Part shown: one piece after another, positions 20,335-29,171 of the stretch
Layout: each line of letters begins with the position of its first letter
Numbering within the stretch: position 1 is the stretch's first letter
Assembly: GCA_000381565.1 (NCBI GenBank)
Contig: KB906725.1
Location: 2,047,803-2,111,802, forward strand
Direction: 5' to 3'
DNA length: 64,000 nucleotides
DNA from: Oxalobacteraceae bacterium AB_14
GTDB taxonomy: Bacteria > Pseudomonadota > Gammaproteobacteria > Burkholderiales > Burkholderiaceae_D
Made by a program: the position numbers and the translations under genes
The notes under the pieces: generated by a model
Told to the model about the DNA's origin: nothing
What the model saw: the letters and a program-made list of their open reading frames with translations, nothing else
Database searches by the model: none

Positions 20335-21636
20335 TTAACCCGCGCGCACGGCTTGCGGCGCCGGCTCTTGCTCGGCCTGCGGGCGCGCGGCCATCGGAAT
20401 GAGCTGCGACAGGATCGCCACCGGGATCGCGCACAGCATCACCCACACGAAGAAGTGCTGGTAGCCCAGCGAGATCTGGATGTCGCCGCTGAACAGCTTG
20501 AACAGCACGAAGCCGAGCTGCATGATGCCGGTCGCGAAGGCGTAGTGCGCGGTCTGGTACTTGCCCGGCGCGACCACCTGCATCATGTACAAAATCAGGC
20601 CGACGAAGCCGAAGCCGTAGCCGAACATCTCGACGCTGAGCGCCACGCCGATCACCGACAGCTCCGCGGGCTGGAACACCGACAGCAGGTAGAACGCGAG
20701 GTTGGGCAGGTTGACCGCCAGGATCAGCCACAGGATGGCGCGTTTGAGGCTGAGCCACGAGGTGAAGTAGCCGCCGGCGATGCTGCCGACCACGAAGGCC
20801 ACGGTGCCGACGGTGCCGTACACGGCGCCCACTTCGGCGGTGGTCAGTCCGAGGCCGCCGAGGTGGCGCGCCTCGCGCAGGAACAGCGGGCCGATCGACT
20901 GCACCTGCGCCTCGCCGGCGCGGAACAGGATGATGAACAGGATCGAGACCCAGATGCCGGGCTTCCTGAAGAATTCGACGATCACTTCCCACAGGGTGCG
21001 GGCGATGGCGCCGGCGTTGGTGTCGGCCGCGGCTTCGTTCTTCGCGGTCGGCAGCGCCCAGCTGTTGTACAGGCCCAGCGCCACCATGATGACGGCCAGG
21101 ATGCAGAAGCTGATGGTCCATGCCGGCACCACGCCCAAGGTCTTCTCGAAGTGGCCGGCCAGCAGCAGCAGGCCGCCGGTGGTGAAGAACTTGCCGGCGT
21201 TGAAGAAGGTGCCGGTCCAGCCGGCGTACTTGGCCTGGCCTTTTTCATCGAGGCTGGAGATATACAAGCCGTCGCAGGAGATGTCGTGCGTGGCCGACGA
21301 GATGCCCACCAGCGCGAGCATGGCCATGCAGGCGGCGAACCAGAACGGCGCGTGCAGCGCCAGCGCCACGCCACCCAGGCACAAGCCGCCGAAGATCTGG
21401 AAGCCGACCACCACCAGCTTCTTGCTGCTGGCCAGTTCCAGGAAGGGACTCCACAATGGCTTGAACACCCAGGCGAAGCCGATCAAGCCGGTCCAGTGAT
21501 TGAGCTCGTCGTTGGGCACGCCCATGCTCTTCAACATCTGGTTGGCGACGATCGCCACCGCGAAGAACGGCAGGCCCTGCGCCAGGTACAGGCTGGGGAC
21601 CCAGAATTTCGGGTTGCGTATTTTTTTGTTGTCCAT
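20335..21636 (-). CDS. AmpG-like MFS permease of the nag operon
   Basis: The 433-residue protein has about 12 hydrophobic segments and the PAT/AmpG pattern at the start (WVPSLYLAQGLPFFAV) and in ATHDISCDGLYI. AmpG carries GlcNAc-anhydromuropeptides into the cytoplasm. In amino-sugar operons, relatives probably import GlcNAc or chitobiose. With the ABC importer, this operon would have two inner-membrane routes. The exact substrate is inferred from context only. Confidence 0.85.
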   Translation of the reverse strand: MDNKKIRNPKFWVPSLYLAQGLPFFAVAIVANQMLKSMGVPNDELNHWTGLIGFAWVFKPLWSPFLELASSKKLVVVGFQIFGGLCLGGVALALHAPFWFAACMAMLALVGISSATHDISCDGLYISSLDEKGQAKYAGWTGTFFNAGKFFTTGGLLLLAGHFEKTLGVVPAWTISFCILAVIMVALGLYNSWALPTAKNEAAADTNAGAIARTLWEVIVEFFRKPGIWVSILFIILFRAGEAQVQSIGPLFLREARHLGGLGLTTAEVGAVYGTVGTVAFVVGSIAGGYFTSWLSLKRAILWLILAVNLPNLAFYLLSVFQPAELSVIGVALSVEMFGYGFGFVGLILYMMQVVAPGKYQTAHYAFATGIMQLGFVLFKLFSGDIQISLGYQHFFVWVMLCAIPVAILSQLIPMAARPQAEQEPAPQAVRAG

Positions 21637-21660
21637 GTTGCGTCCTCCCCCTTTTGCGCG

Positions 21661-21684
21661 TCATTCCCGCTTGCGCGGGAACGA
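21661..21684. repeat. Single REP-like palindrome
   Basis: TTCCCGC and GCGGGAA pair around four bases, with TCA before and CGA after. The same arms occur in the longer repeats at 24881, 26221 and 30593. It lies in the 73-base gap between the GH3 and MFS genes. Confidence 0.75.
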
Positions 21685-21709
21685 CGGTGTTGGCTAATTT
21701 TCGGTTTAC

Positions 21710-23218
21710 TTACTTGTCGAAGCCGGGCACCGGTGCGTTGCCGCTCGCTTCCAGCTCGCCGCACAGCCAGCCCTTGACCGCGTCCAGCGCCGGCTGGGCG
21801 AAGCCGTAGGTCATCAGCGCCGGCGCCTGGATGTCGAGCGCCTGGTACGGATTCCACAAGGCCAGGTGCAGGTCCGGCTTCCAAGTGGCGCGCGCGTGCT
21901 CGCCGTAGCGCAGGCGCGAGGTCGAGGCCAGGATCGTGTAGCGGCCGTCCTGCGGCAGCGCGCTCCAGTCGAAGCTGTCGGCGTCGGCGAAGGTGGTCAG
22001 TTCGACGTCGTACAGGCGGCGCAGCGAGGCGGCCACGCCTTCGGCCGGCACGCCGGCTTCGGACACGCCGTCGCTGACCACGTCCTGGCGCACCACCAGG
22101 CGCACCCGCGCGCCCTCGGGCGGGCGGGCAGGCGCGCCGTAGGCGGTCAGGCTGCGGCGCCAGCCTTCGGCCATCAGCTCGCGGTCGGCGGCGTCTTCCT
22201 TGTAGGAGCGCGGCTTGCAGGGATAGGCCAGCGCCAGCGACGCCAGGCGCTCCAGGCGCTGCTCGACGTCTTCCATCGCCAGCTGGCCGGAGGCGATGGC
22301 GGCGGCGATGGCGTCCAGCGTCTCGTTCTGCGTTTCGGTGGTGCCCAGCGCCATCACCATGTCGGCGCCGGCGGCCAGCGCGCGCACGGCGGCGTTGCCC
22401 ACGCCGTAGCGGCCGGCGATGGCGTGCATGTCCATGCCGTCGGTGATGACGACGCCCTTGTATTTCCACTCCTCGCGCAGCAGGCCGGTGAGGATGCGGC
22501 GCGACATGGTGGCCGGATTGTCGGCGTCCAGCGTCGGGTAGACGATGTGGGCGGTCATGATGGCCGGCGCAGAACGAGGACCCGCAGCGGAGGCGATGCG
22601 GAACGGCGCCAGCTCCATGCGGTCCAGTTCCTCGACCGGCTTGTTCACGGTCGGCAGGTCGCGGTGCGAATCGACGTTGGTGTCGCCGTGGCCGGGGAAG
22701 TGCTTGACGCAGCAGGCCACGCCTTCCGCGTGGCTGCCGGCCATCCACGCCATCGCCAGTTCGGCGGCGCGCAGCGGCTCGGCGCCGAAGGAGCGTTCGG
22801 CGATCACCGGGTTGTGCGGGTTGTTGTTCAGGTCCAGCACCGGCGCGAAGTTCCAGTTGAAGCCCAGCGCCTTGACCGCGCGCGCCACGGCGGCGCCGGT
22901 GCGGTGGGCCAGGTCGGTGTCGTCGGCGGCGCCCAGGCCCATTGCGGCCGGCGGCGCCGGCACCCAGGTCGAGCGCACCACGGCGCCGCCTTCCTGGTCG
23001 ATGCCGATCAGCGACTCGGGGCCCATGACGGCGCGCAGGTCGGCGGTCAGCCTGGCCAGCTGTTCGGAGTCGGTCATATTGCCGCGGAACAGACAGACGG
23101 CGCGGATGCCGTTGGCCTGGATGAAACCGGCGGTGGCGGCATCGAGCACGGTGCCGGGGAAGCGGATCATGATCAGCTGTCCGGCGAGTTTTCTTAGGTC
23201 GTTTTGGGTAGGGGTCAT
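21710..23218 (-). CDS. nagZ: GH3 beta-N-acetylhexosaminidase (NagZ-like), cytoplasmic
   Basis: The 502-residue protein has the GH3 NagZ motif KHFPGHGDTNVDSH (about 172-185), whose His acts as acid/base. The nucleophile Asp is in VVITDGMDM (about D260). There is no signal peptide, so it would act on imported GlcNAc-containing oligosaccharides in the cytoplasm. It is longer than E. coli NagZ (about 340 residues) because of an extra C-terminal domain, as in some two-domain NagZ enzymes. Its ATG overlaps the permease stop by four bases (ATGA), implying translational coupling. Confidence 0.92.
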   Translation of the reverse strand: MTPTQNDLRKLAGQLIMIRFPGTVLDAATAGFIQANGIRAVCLFRGNMTDSEQLARLTADLRAVMGPESLIGIDQEGGAVVRSTWVPAPPAAMGLGAADDTDLAHRTGAAVARAVKALGFNWNFAPVLDLNNNPHNPVIAERSFGAEPLRAAELAMAWMAGSHAEGVACCVKHFPGHGDTNVDSHRDLPTVNKPVEELDRMELAPFRIASAAGPRSAPAIMTAHIVYPTLDADNPATMSRRILTGLLREEWKYKGVVITDGMDMHAIAGRYGVGNAAVRALAAGADMVMALGTTETQNETLDAIAAAIASGQLAMEDVEQRLERLASLALAYPCKPRSYKEDAADRELMAEGWRRSLTAYGAPARPPEGARVRLVVRQDVVSDGVSEAGVPAEGVAASLRRLYDVELTTFADADSFDWSALPQDGRYTILASTSRLRYGEHARATWKPDLHLALWNPYQALDIQAPALMTYGFAQPALDAVKGWLCGELEASGNAPVPGFDK

Positions 23219-24021
23219 TTCACAGCTCCGTCCATGCCACGCATGAAGAATCGTTGAGTAAAGAGGAAGGCTGCCAGCGTGGGCAGGATGGTCAAGATGG
23301 TGCCGGCGGCGATCACGCGCGTGCTGCTGCCGAAGGTGCCGCGCAAATACAGCACGCCCACCGACAGCGGGAATTCGTCGGGCTTGCTCATCACGATGGA
23401 GGGCCAGATATATTCGTTCCACGCCTCGACCGCGGTCAGGATGCCGACCGTGGCCAGCCACGGCGCGATCAGCGGCAGCATGATCTTGCTGAAGATGGTC
23501 CATTCGGAGGCGCCGTCGACGCGGGCGGCGTCGATCAAATCCTGCGGCACTTCCTCGAAGGCTTGCTTGAGCAGCAGGATGGCGACCGCCGTGACGACGT
23601 TGGGCAGGATCACGCCGGTGTAGGTGTCGACCAGGCTCAGTTTCGTCACGGTGATGAAGTTGACCAGGAAGTTCACCTCCGACGGCAGCACCAGCGTGGC
23701 GAGTATCAGGCCGAACACCAGCTTGCGGCCCTTGAAGTGCATGCGCGCCAGCGGGTAGGCTGCGGCGGAGCACAGCGCCAGCTTCCAGAACACGGTGCAG
23801 GCGGCGATCAGGACCGAGTTGCGGAAGAAGGACCAGATCGGAATCGCCTTGAACACTTCGGCGAAGTTCTCGAGCGACGGCGCGTTCGGCCAGAAGGTCG
23901 GCGGGAAGGCGAAGATGTTGCCCTCGGTGGAGATGGCCGTCACCAGCGTCCACCAGAACGGGAACACGCAGACCACCGCGATCGCGCACAGCAGAAGGTA
24001 ATGAGCGAAGGTCTTCATCAT
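23215..24021 (-). CDS. Sugar ABC transporter permease (MalG type)
   Basis: The 268-residue membrane protein has six hydrophobic segments and the permease EAA loop (DLIDAARVDGASEWTIFSKI) that docks on the ATPase. It pairs with the preceding MalF-type permease. The start at 24021 overlaps the previous stop by four bases. It is part of the CUT1 importer encoded with the binding protein. Confidence 0.94.
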   Translation of the reverse strand: MMKTFAHYLLLCAIAVVCVFPFWWTLVTAISTEGNIFAFPPTFWPNAPSLENFAEVFKAIPIWSFFRNSVLIAACTVFWKLALCSAAAYPLARMHFKGRKLVFGLILATLVLPSEVNFLVNFITVTKLSLVDTYTGVILPNVVTAVAILLLKQAFEEVPQDLIDAARVDGASEWTIFSKIMLPLIAPWLATVGILTAVEAWNEYIWPSIVMSKPDEFPLSVGVLYLRGTFGSSTRVIAAGTILTILPTLAAFLFTQRFFMRGMDGAVK

Positions 24022-24980
24022 CGGTGCTTGGGCTTGATGTAGCGAAGGCAGAGCAGGGCGATGCCGATGCAGAAGATGGACATGACGAAGCTGGCGGCCA
24101 GCGCGCGCGGCAGCTTCAGGTGCTTGAGGCCCTGGTCGTAGGCGTAGTACAAGCCGGTGAAGGTGGAGTTCATCGGGCCGCCCTGGGTCAGCACGTCCAC
24201 TTCCTGGTAGGCCTTCAGCGCGGCCAGCACCGACAGGATGGTGCAGACCATGATGGTGGGGCGCAGCATCGGCACGGTGATCCGCCAGAAACGCTGCCAG
24301 CGGTTGGCGCCGTCGAGGATGGCCGCTTCCTGCATGTCGGCGGGGACGGCTTGCAATGCGGCGAGGTACATCACCATGTACCAGCCCAGGCCGCGCCACA
24401 AGGTGACGAACATGATGGCGAACAGCGCCAGGCTGTCGTTGGACAGCCAGCCGACCGGCGCGCCGACCAGCCGCAGCGTCATCAGCACGTAATTGAGCGC
24501 GCCCTGTTCGTGAAACATGAAGCCCCACATGATGCCGACCACCGACACCGTGGTCACCACCGGCACGTAGAAGGCGGCGCGGAAGTAGCGGATGCCGGGC
24601 AGCTGGTTGTTGACCAGCACCGCGAGCGTGAGCGCGCCGATCTGCACGAAGGGCACCATCAGCAGGAAGATAAGCGAGTTTTTCAGGCCGGTGACGAACA
24701 TTTCGTTGTCGAAGATGTAGCGGAAGTTGTCCAGGCCGACCCAGTGGGTGTCGCGTATCAGGCTGTAGTCGGTGAAGGCCAGCAGCGAGCCGAAGGCCAC
24801 CGGCCAGAACGAGAACACGGCCAGCAGCGCCAGCGCGGGGGCCAGGAACAGCCAGGCGGTCAGGTTGATGCGGCGCGCGTTGTCATTCCCGCGCACGCGG
24901 GAATCCATAGAACGTGTCTGATCGCGCTCGGCATGGGTTCCCGCTTTCGCGGGAACGACGTCGGCTTTTTCAGCGTTCAT
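24018..24980 (-). CDS. Sugar ABC transporter permease (MalF type) with REPIN-encoded N-terminus
   Basis: The 320-residue protein has six membrane segments beginning at NLTAWLFLAPALALL and the EAA loop (ADMQEAAILDGANRWQRF). Residues 7-33 are a direct translation of the palindromic repeat at 24881-24960, giving a charged soluble extension not expected in the family. The ATG at 24980 overlaps the binding-protein stop by 11 bases, so coupling supports this start. No start codon is available between the repeat and the first membrane helix; the internal ATG (MDSRVRG) lies inside the repeat. Confidence 0.92.
   Translation of the reverse strand: MNAEKADVVPAKAGTHAERDQTRSMDSRVRGNDNARRINLTAWLFLAPALALLAVFSFWPVAFGSLLAFTDYSLIRDTHWVGLDNFRYIFDNEMFVTGLKNSLIFLLMVPFVQIGALTLAVLVNNQLPGIRYFRAAFYVPVVTTVSVVGIMWGFMFHEQGALNYVLMTLRLVGAPVGWLSNDSLALFAIMFVTLWRGLGWYMVMYLAALQAVPADMQEAAILDGANRWQRFWRITVPMLRPTIMVCTILSVLAALKAYQEVDVLTQGGPMNSTFTGLYYAYDQGLKHLKLPRALAASFVMSIFCIGIALLCLRYIKPKHR
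24881..24960. repeat. REPIN-like repeat within the MalF-type permease gene
   Basis: Two palindromes (ATTCCCGCGCACGCGGGAAT and GTTCCCGCTTTCGCGGGAAC) flank about 35 bases, giving an 80-base element. It is translated in frame at the permease N-terminus. Its sister copy is at 26221-26300. Confidence 0.85.
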
Positions 24981-26316
24981 CTTCGTGGCTCCGCTGCGCT
25001 GTGAGTTTCTTGTTCCAGATCGCCACCGCCTGGTCCAGCGCCTGCTTCACGTCCTGCTTGCCGGTGACGCCGGCTTCGACGGCCTTGACCAGGTAGCGGC
25101 GCAGTTCGTCGTAGTCGGTGACGCCGGCCACGTACAGCGTGTGCGCATGCGGCATCGACACCGCCCCCGCCGATACGGCCTTCTCGGCCGCGCCGGCGCC
25201 CGGCGGCACCGTCATGAAGAAGGGATCGTTGGCCGCCTGCGCCATCGCCGGATACACGCTGGCCTGCTTGGCGAAGGCCAGCTGGTTGGCGTCGTTGGTC
25301 AGGTAGCGGGCGAACTTGCCGACCGCCGGCAGCAGTTTGGCGTCGACGTTCTTGGGCACGGCGAAGTGGATCAGCCAACCGCCGTCGGCGATGCCGGTGG
25401 GGCCCAGCGGCGCGGGGGCGACGTCGGTGATGGCGTAGATGTCCCTGGCGTCGCTCTGGATGCGCTTGACGGCCGTCGGCGGCGCCAGCAGCATGCCGAG
25501 GCGGCCGCCCTTGTAGGCGTCGATCGCGGCCGGGAAGTTATCCTCGGCGAACAGCGCGTCCTTCAGCAGGCCGCCGGCCTGGTAGGTCTCGGCCAGCTTT
25601 TTGATCAGCGCGACGTGGGCGGGCGAGTTGAACACCGCCTTGCCGTTCTGGATCACGGCCAGGCCTTGCTGCATCATCAGGCCGTCGATCTTGGACAGCG
25701 CGGGGCACAGGCCGGCCTTGCCGGTGCGGGCGGCGATCCGGCGCGCGAACAGCAGCTGCTCGTCGAGATCGCGCGGCGCGCGCGCGATGCCGGCGGCCTT
25801 GAAGATCCGGGTGTTGTAGGCGATCACGGCGACGTTGCTGTACATCGGGAAGCCGTAGATGTGGCGACTGAGCTTACCGCCGAAGGTCAGGTCTTCCAGC
25901 GTGCTGGGAAGGTAGCGCGGGCGGGCGTCGCCGAGCAGGGCGTCGACCGGCGTGAGCAAACCGTCGCGGGCGAATTCGTCGGCCCAGGGCACGTTCAGGT
26001 TGACCAGTGCGGGCGGTGTGCCGGCGACGATGCGCGTCACCAGCTTGGTCTGGATTATGTCCCACGGGAAGTCGACCCATTCCACTTTCACTCCCGGATT
26101 ACCGGCTTCGTAGTGCTTCACCAGCGTCTCGAAATAGGGCGTGAACTTGGGCTTCATGCTGAAGGTCCAGAATTCGATTTTGTCAGGCGTCGCAAGGGCG
26201 GCAGACATGGCCAGCGCCGCCGTCATTCCCGCGAAGGCGGGAATCCATGCTGAGCGTGAGCGCCGTTTCAGTATGGATTCCCGCTTCTGCGGGAATGACG
26301 GGTGCGCGAGCGACAT
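24970..26316 (-). CDS. Sugar ABC transporter substrate-binding protein with repeat-derived signal peptide
   Basis: The 448-residue binding protein has the fold pattern of CUT1 sugar receptors (IEFWTFSMKPKFTPYFETLV, NVPWADEFARDGLLTPVD, GFPMYSNVAVIAYNTRIF). Residues 6-32 are translated from the palindromic repeat at 26221-26300. They supply the basic stretch KRRSRS and the start of the hydrophobic core (WIPAFAGMTAALAMSAALA), so the export signal is partly repeat-made. The start lies 3 bases after the SIS gene stop and has a weak ribosome binding site. The likely ligand is a GlcNAc oligosaccharide, from context. Confidence 0.9.
   Translation of the reverse strand: MSLAHPSFPQKRESILKRRSRSAWIPAFAGMTAALAMSAALATPDKIEFWTFSMKPKFTPYFETLVKHYEAGNPGVKVEWVDFPWDIIQTKLVTRIVAGTPPALVNLNVPWADEFARDGLLTPVDALLGDARPRYLPSTLEDLTFGGKLSRHIYGFPMYSNVAVIAYNTRIFKAAGIARAPRDLDEQLLFARRIAARTGKAGLCPALSKIDGLMMQQGLAVIQNGKAVFNSPAHVALIKKLAETYQAGGLLKDALFAEDNFPAAIDAYKGGRLGMLLAPPTAVKRIQSDARDIYAITDVAPAPLGPTGIADGGWLIHFAVPKNVDAKLLPAVGKFARYLTNDANQLAFAKQASVYPAMAQAANDPFFMTVPPGAGAAEKAVSAGAVSMPHAHTLYVAGVTDYDELRRYLVKAVEAGVTGKQDVKQALDQAVAIWNKKLTAQRSHEDER
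26221..26300. repeat. REPIN-like repeat within the substrate-binding protein gene
   Basis: Palindromes CATTCCCGCGAAGGCGGGAAT and ATTCCCGCTTCTGCGGGAAT, each a near-perfect hairpin, flank a spacer that shares CCATGCTGAG and GTATGGATTCCCGC with the copy at 30593-30652. It is read in frame as the binding-protein N-terminus (PQKRESI, WIPAFAGMT). Confidence 0.88.
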
Positions 26317-26319
26317 TGC

Positions 26320-27342
26320 TTAGTTGGTCTTGGTAACTTTGCTCAGGTGGCGCGGTGCGTCCGGGTCCATACCGCGCGCCGCCGACAGCTGGGCCGCCAT
26401 CACGTAGAAGGCCTGGATCGCCACGATGGGATCGAGATCCGGCGTCGCCGCCACCGGCAACGTCAGGTCGCGTTCGGCCACGTCGGCCGGCGCGGCCAGC
26501 AGCACGCGCGCGCCACGGCCGCGCATCTCGGTCGCCAGTTGCAGCAGGCCCGCCTGCGTCGGGCCGCGGGTGGCGAAGATCACCAGCGGGTAGCCTTCTT
26601 CGATCAGCGCCATCGGGCCGTGCTTGATCTCCGCGCCGCTGAAGGCTTCCGCCTGCAGCGCCGAGGTTTCCTTGAATTTCAGCGAAGCTTCCAAAGCCAC
26701 CGGGAAGCTGATGCCGCGGCCGACCACCATGATGTTGCGGGCCGGCGCCAGCACTTCGATGGCCGAGCTCCAGTCTTCCTTGGTCGCCGCGCGCAGCGAG
26801 TCGGGCAGGGCTTCCAGGCCGGCCAGCAGCTCCGGATCGTTCTGCCAGGCGGCGACCAGGCGGGCGCCGGCCACCATGCTGGTGATGAAGCTCTTGGTGG
26901 CGGCCACGCTCTGCTCTTTGCCGGCGCGCAGCGGGATCGCCCACTCGGCGGCGTGCGCCAATGGCGAATCGATGTCGTTGACCAGCGCGATGGTGGTGGC
27001 GCCGCCGTCGCGGAAGTAGCGGATCGGCTCGACCACGTCCGGGCTCTGGCCCGATTGCGAGATCGAGATCGCCAGCGTGTCGCGGGTGATCAGCGGCGAT
27101 TTGTTCAGGGTCACCAGCGACATCGGCAGCGACGCCACCACGCGGCCCAGGCGGGCCATGATCAGGTAGGCGGCGTAGGCGCAGGCGTGGTCGGAGCTGC
27201 CGCGGGCGATGGTCAGCGCGGTCGAGAAGGACGTGCTCCTCAATTTGCGGCCCAGCTCCGCGTAACGGTCGCCATCGCTGGCCAGCTGGAGGGCTACGCA
27301 ATCGGCTGCGGACAGGGCTTCTTTCAACATCATTGAGGTCAC
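26320..27342 (-). CDS. nagB-II: SIS-domain glucosamine-6-phosphate deaminase (NagB-II type)
   Basis: The 340-residue protein has two SIS domains: IARGSSDHACAYAAYL with ISQSGQSPD (about 45-100), and VVGRGISFPVALEASLKFKE (about 207-226). It has the GlmS-like end PRHLSKVTKT. It lacks the glutaminase domain of GlmS, and in nag operons this type deaminates and isomerises GlcN-6-P to fructose-6-P plus ammonia. A GTG start at 27342 has GGAGA 7 bases upstream and overlaps the nagA stop by four bases. Confidence 0.9.
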   Translation of the reverse strand: MTSMMLKEALSAADCVALQLASDGDRYAELGRKLRSTSFSTALTIARGSSDHACAYAAYLIMARLGRVVASLPMSLVTLNKSPLITRDTLAISISQSGQSPDVVEPIRYFRDGGATTIALVNDIDSPLAHAAEWAIPLRAGKEQSVAATKSFITSMVAGARLVAAWQNDPELLAGLEALPDSLRAATKEDWSSAIEVLAPARNIMVVGRGISFPVALEASLKFKETSALQAEAFSGAEIKHGPMALIEEGYPLVIFATRGPTQAGLLQLATEMRGRGARVLLAAPADVAERDLTLPVAATPDLDPIVAIQAFYVMAAQLSAARGMDPDAPRHLSKVTKTN

Positions 27343-28436
27343 AACAATTCTCCTTCGATATAGACGGCTTTGAGATTCAGGTCACGGTCGAGCACCACGA
27401 AGTCGGCGTAGGCGCCGGGGGCCAGGCGGCCCCGCTCTTGCAGGCCGAGATAGTCGGCCGCATACGTTGAGACCCGTGCCGAGGCGTCCGCCAGATCGAG
27501 GCCGAGTCCGACCAGGTTGCGCAGCGCCTGGTCCATGGTGAGGGTGCTGCCGGCCAGCGTGCCGTCGGGCAGGCGCACGCCGCCCATGCACTTCATGACG
27601 GTGTGGCGGCCCAGCATGTACTCGCCGTCCGGCATGCCGGTGGCGGCGGTCGAATCGGTCACGCAGTACAGCTGCGGGATGCAGCGCAGCGCGGTGCGGA
27701 TGGCGCCGGGGTGCACGTGCAGCAGGTCGGGAATGAATTCGGCGTACTGCGCGTGGGCCAGCGCGGCGCCGACCATGCCCGGTTCGCGGTGGTGCAGGCC
27801 GGTCATGGCGTTGAACAGGTGGGTGAAGCCGTGCGCGCCGTGTTCCAGCGCGGCCACGCCGTCCTCGTAGGTGCCGAGGGTGTGGCCGATCTGCACGCGC
27901 ATGCCGGCGTCCGACAGTTCGCGCACCAGCTCCAGGTGGCCGCCGATTTCCGGCGCCACGGTGATCAGTTTGATCGGCGCCATGGTCTCGAGGCGCTCGA
28001 CGTCGGCCAGCTTGGCGGTGCGCGCGAACGGCGGCTGCGCCCCCAGCTTGCCGGAGTTGATGTACGGGCCTTCCAGGTGCACGCCGAGCACGCGCGCTTC
28101 GCCTTTGCCGCGCTGGGCGGCGGCTTTGCCGATGCCTTGCAACGCCAGTTCGATGTCTTCCGGCGGCGCCGTCATGGTGGTGGCCAGCATGCTGGTGGTG
28201 CCGTGTTTCGCGTGGATGGCGGCGATGGTGTGGACGGCGTCGCCGCCTTCCATCACGTCCTTGCCGCCGCCGCCGTGCACGTGCAGGTCGATGAAGCCAG
28301 GCAGGATATAGACGTCTTGGTTGTTCGACGGCTCGGTGCTGCTGCCGTGGATGGCGGCGATGCGGTCGCTGAAGGTGATCTCACCGCGGACCCAGCCCGC
28401 CGAGGTCAGGATATTGCCTTGGATTGCACTGCTCAT
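27339..28436 (-). CDS. nagA: N-acetylglucosamine-6-phosphate deacetylase
   Basis: NagA hydrolyses GlcNAc-6-P to GlcN-6-P and acetate. The 365-residue amidohydrolase has DLHVHGGGG (His 52 and 54), metal ligand Glu in HLEGPYINSG (E122), His in QIGHTLGTY (H185) and GFTHLFNAM (H206), and catalytic Asp in CVTDSTAATG (D261). It overlaps both neighbours by four bases, so it is coupled in the operon between the regulator and the deaminase. Confidence 0.96.
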   Translation of the reverse strand: MSSAIQGNILTSAGWVRGEITFSDRIAAIHGSSTEPSNNQDVYILPGFIDLHVHGGGGKDVMEGGDAVHTIAAIHAKHGTTSMLATTMTAPPEDIELALQGIGKAAAQRGKGEARVLGVHLEGPYINSGKLGAQPPFARTAKLADVERLETMAPIKLITVAPEIGGHLELVRELSDAGMRVQIGHTLGTYEDGVAALEHGAHGFTHLFNAMTGLHHREPGMVGAALAHAQYAEFIPDLLHVHPGAIRTALRCIPQLYCVTDSTAATGMPDGEYMLGRHTVMKCMGGVRLPDGTLAGSTLTMDQALRNLVGLGLDLADASARVSTYAADYLGLQERGRLAPGAYADFVVLDRDLNLKAVYIEGELL

Positions 28437-29167
28437 CTGCGCGACTCCGCTACGAATTCATAATAATCACTGCGGCAATACGAGTGGGTCAGTTCCACCG
28501 CTGCGCCGTTGTCGAGATAACTGACGCGGGTGATGTGCAGCATCGCGGCACCCGCAGGTATATTGGCCAGGCGCGCTTGTTCCGCGCTGGCGTTGACGGC
28601 GCGGATATGCTGCAGCGCGCGCATCGGGATGGTGCCGTTCGCTTCCAGGTAGCCGTACAGCGAATCGGTCACGCTGTGCGGGTTCGGCATGTACTGGGCC
28701 GGGATGGTGGTGGTCTCGATCGCCATCACCACGTCGTCGGCGGTGCGCAGCCGCTTCAGGCGCGCCACCGGCATGTTGGGCGACAGGCCGAGCGAGAGCA
28801 GCTCGACCGGCGAGGCGATGCCGATGTCGCGCTGCAGCCAGCGCGAGCCGGCGGTGAAACCGCGCTCGCGCAGCTCCTCGGAAAAGCTGGTCAGGCGGGA
28901 CAGGGGCTGCTCCAGTTTCGGCGTGATGTAGGTGCCGGAGCCGCGCTTGCGGGTCAACATGCCGCGCTCGCACAGCATGTCGATCGCCTTGCGCGCCGTC
29001 ACGCGCGAGATGTTGAGCATGTCCGACAGCACGCGCTCGGACGGCAGGGCCTCGTTGGCGCGCCAGTCGCCGGCCGCGATCCCGTCGGACAGCTTGTTCG
29101 CCAGCTGCATGTAGAGGGGGGTGTCGCTCCCGGCATCGGGCTTGAAATCGCTCAACTGGGCTAGCAC
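28433..29167 (-). CDS. GntR/HutC-family regulator of the nag operon
   Basis: The 244-residue regulator has a winged-helix domain (SERVLSDMLNISRVTARKAI, about 43-62) and a UTRA ligand-binding domain (about 95-240). It is a paralogue of the GntR protein at 15696. Being second in the operon, it probably regulates it and may bind the site at 30112-30132. GntR-UTRA regulators of GlcNAc genes usually repress until an amino-sugar phosphate binds. Confidence 0.92.
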   Translation of the reverse strand: MLAQLSDFKPDAGSDTPLYMQLANKLSDGIAAGDWRANEALPSERVLSDMLNISRVTARKAIDMLCERGMLTRKRGSGTYITPKLEQPLSRLTSFSEELRERGFTAGSRWLQRDIGIASPVELLSLGLSPNMPVARLKRLRTADDVVMAIETTTIPAQYMPNPHSVTDSLYGYLEANGTIPMRALQHIRAVNASAEQARLANIPAGAAMLHITRVSYLDNGAAVELTHSYCRSDYYEFVAESRR

Positions 29168-29171
29168 GGGC

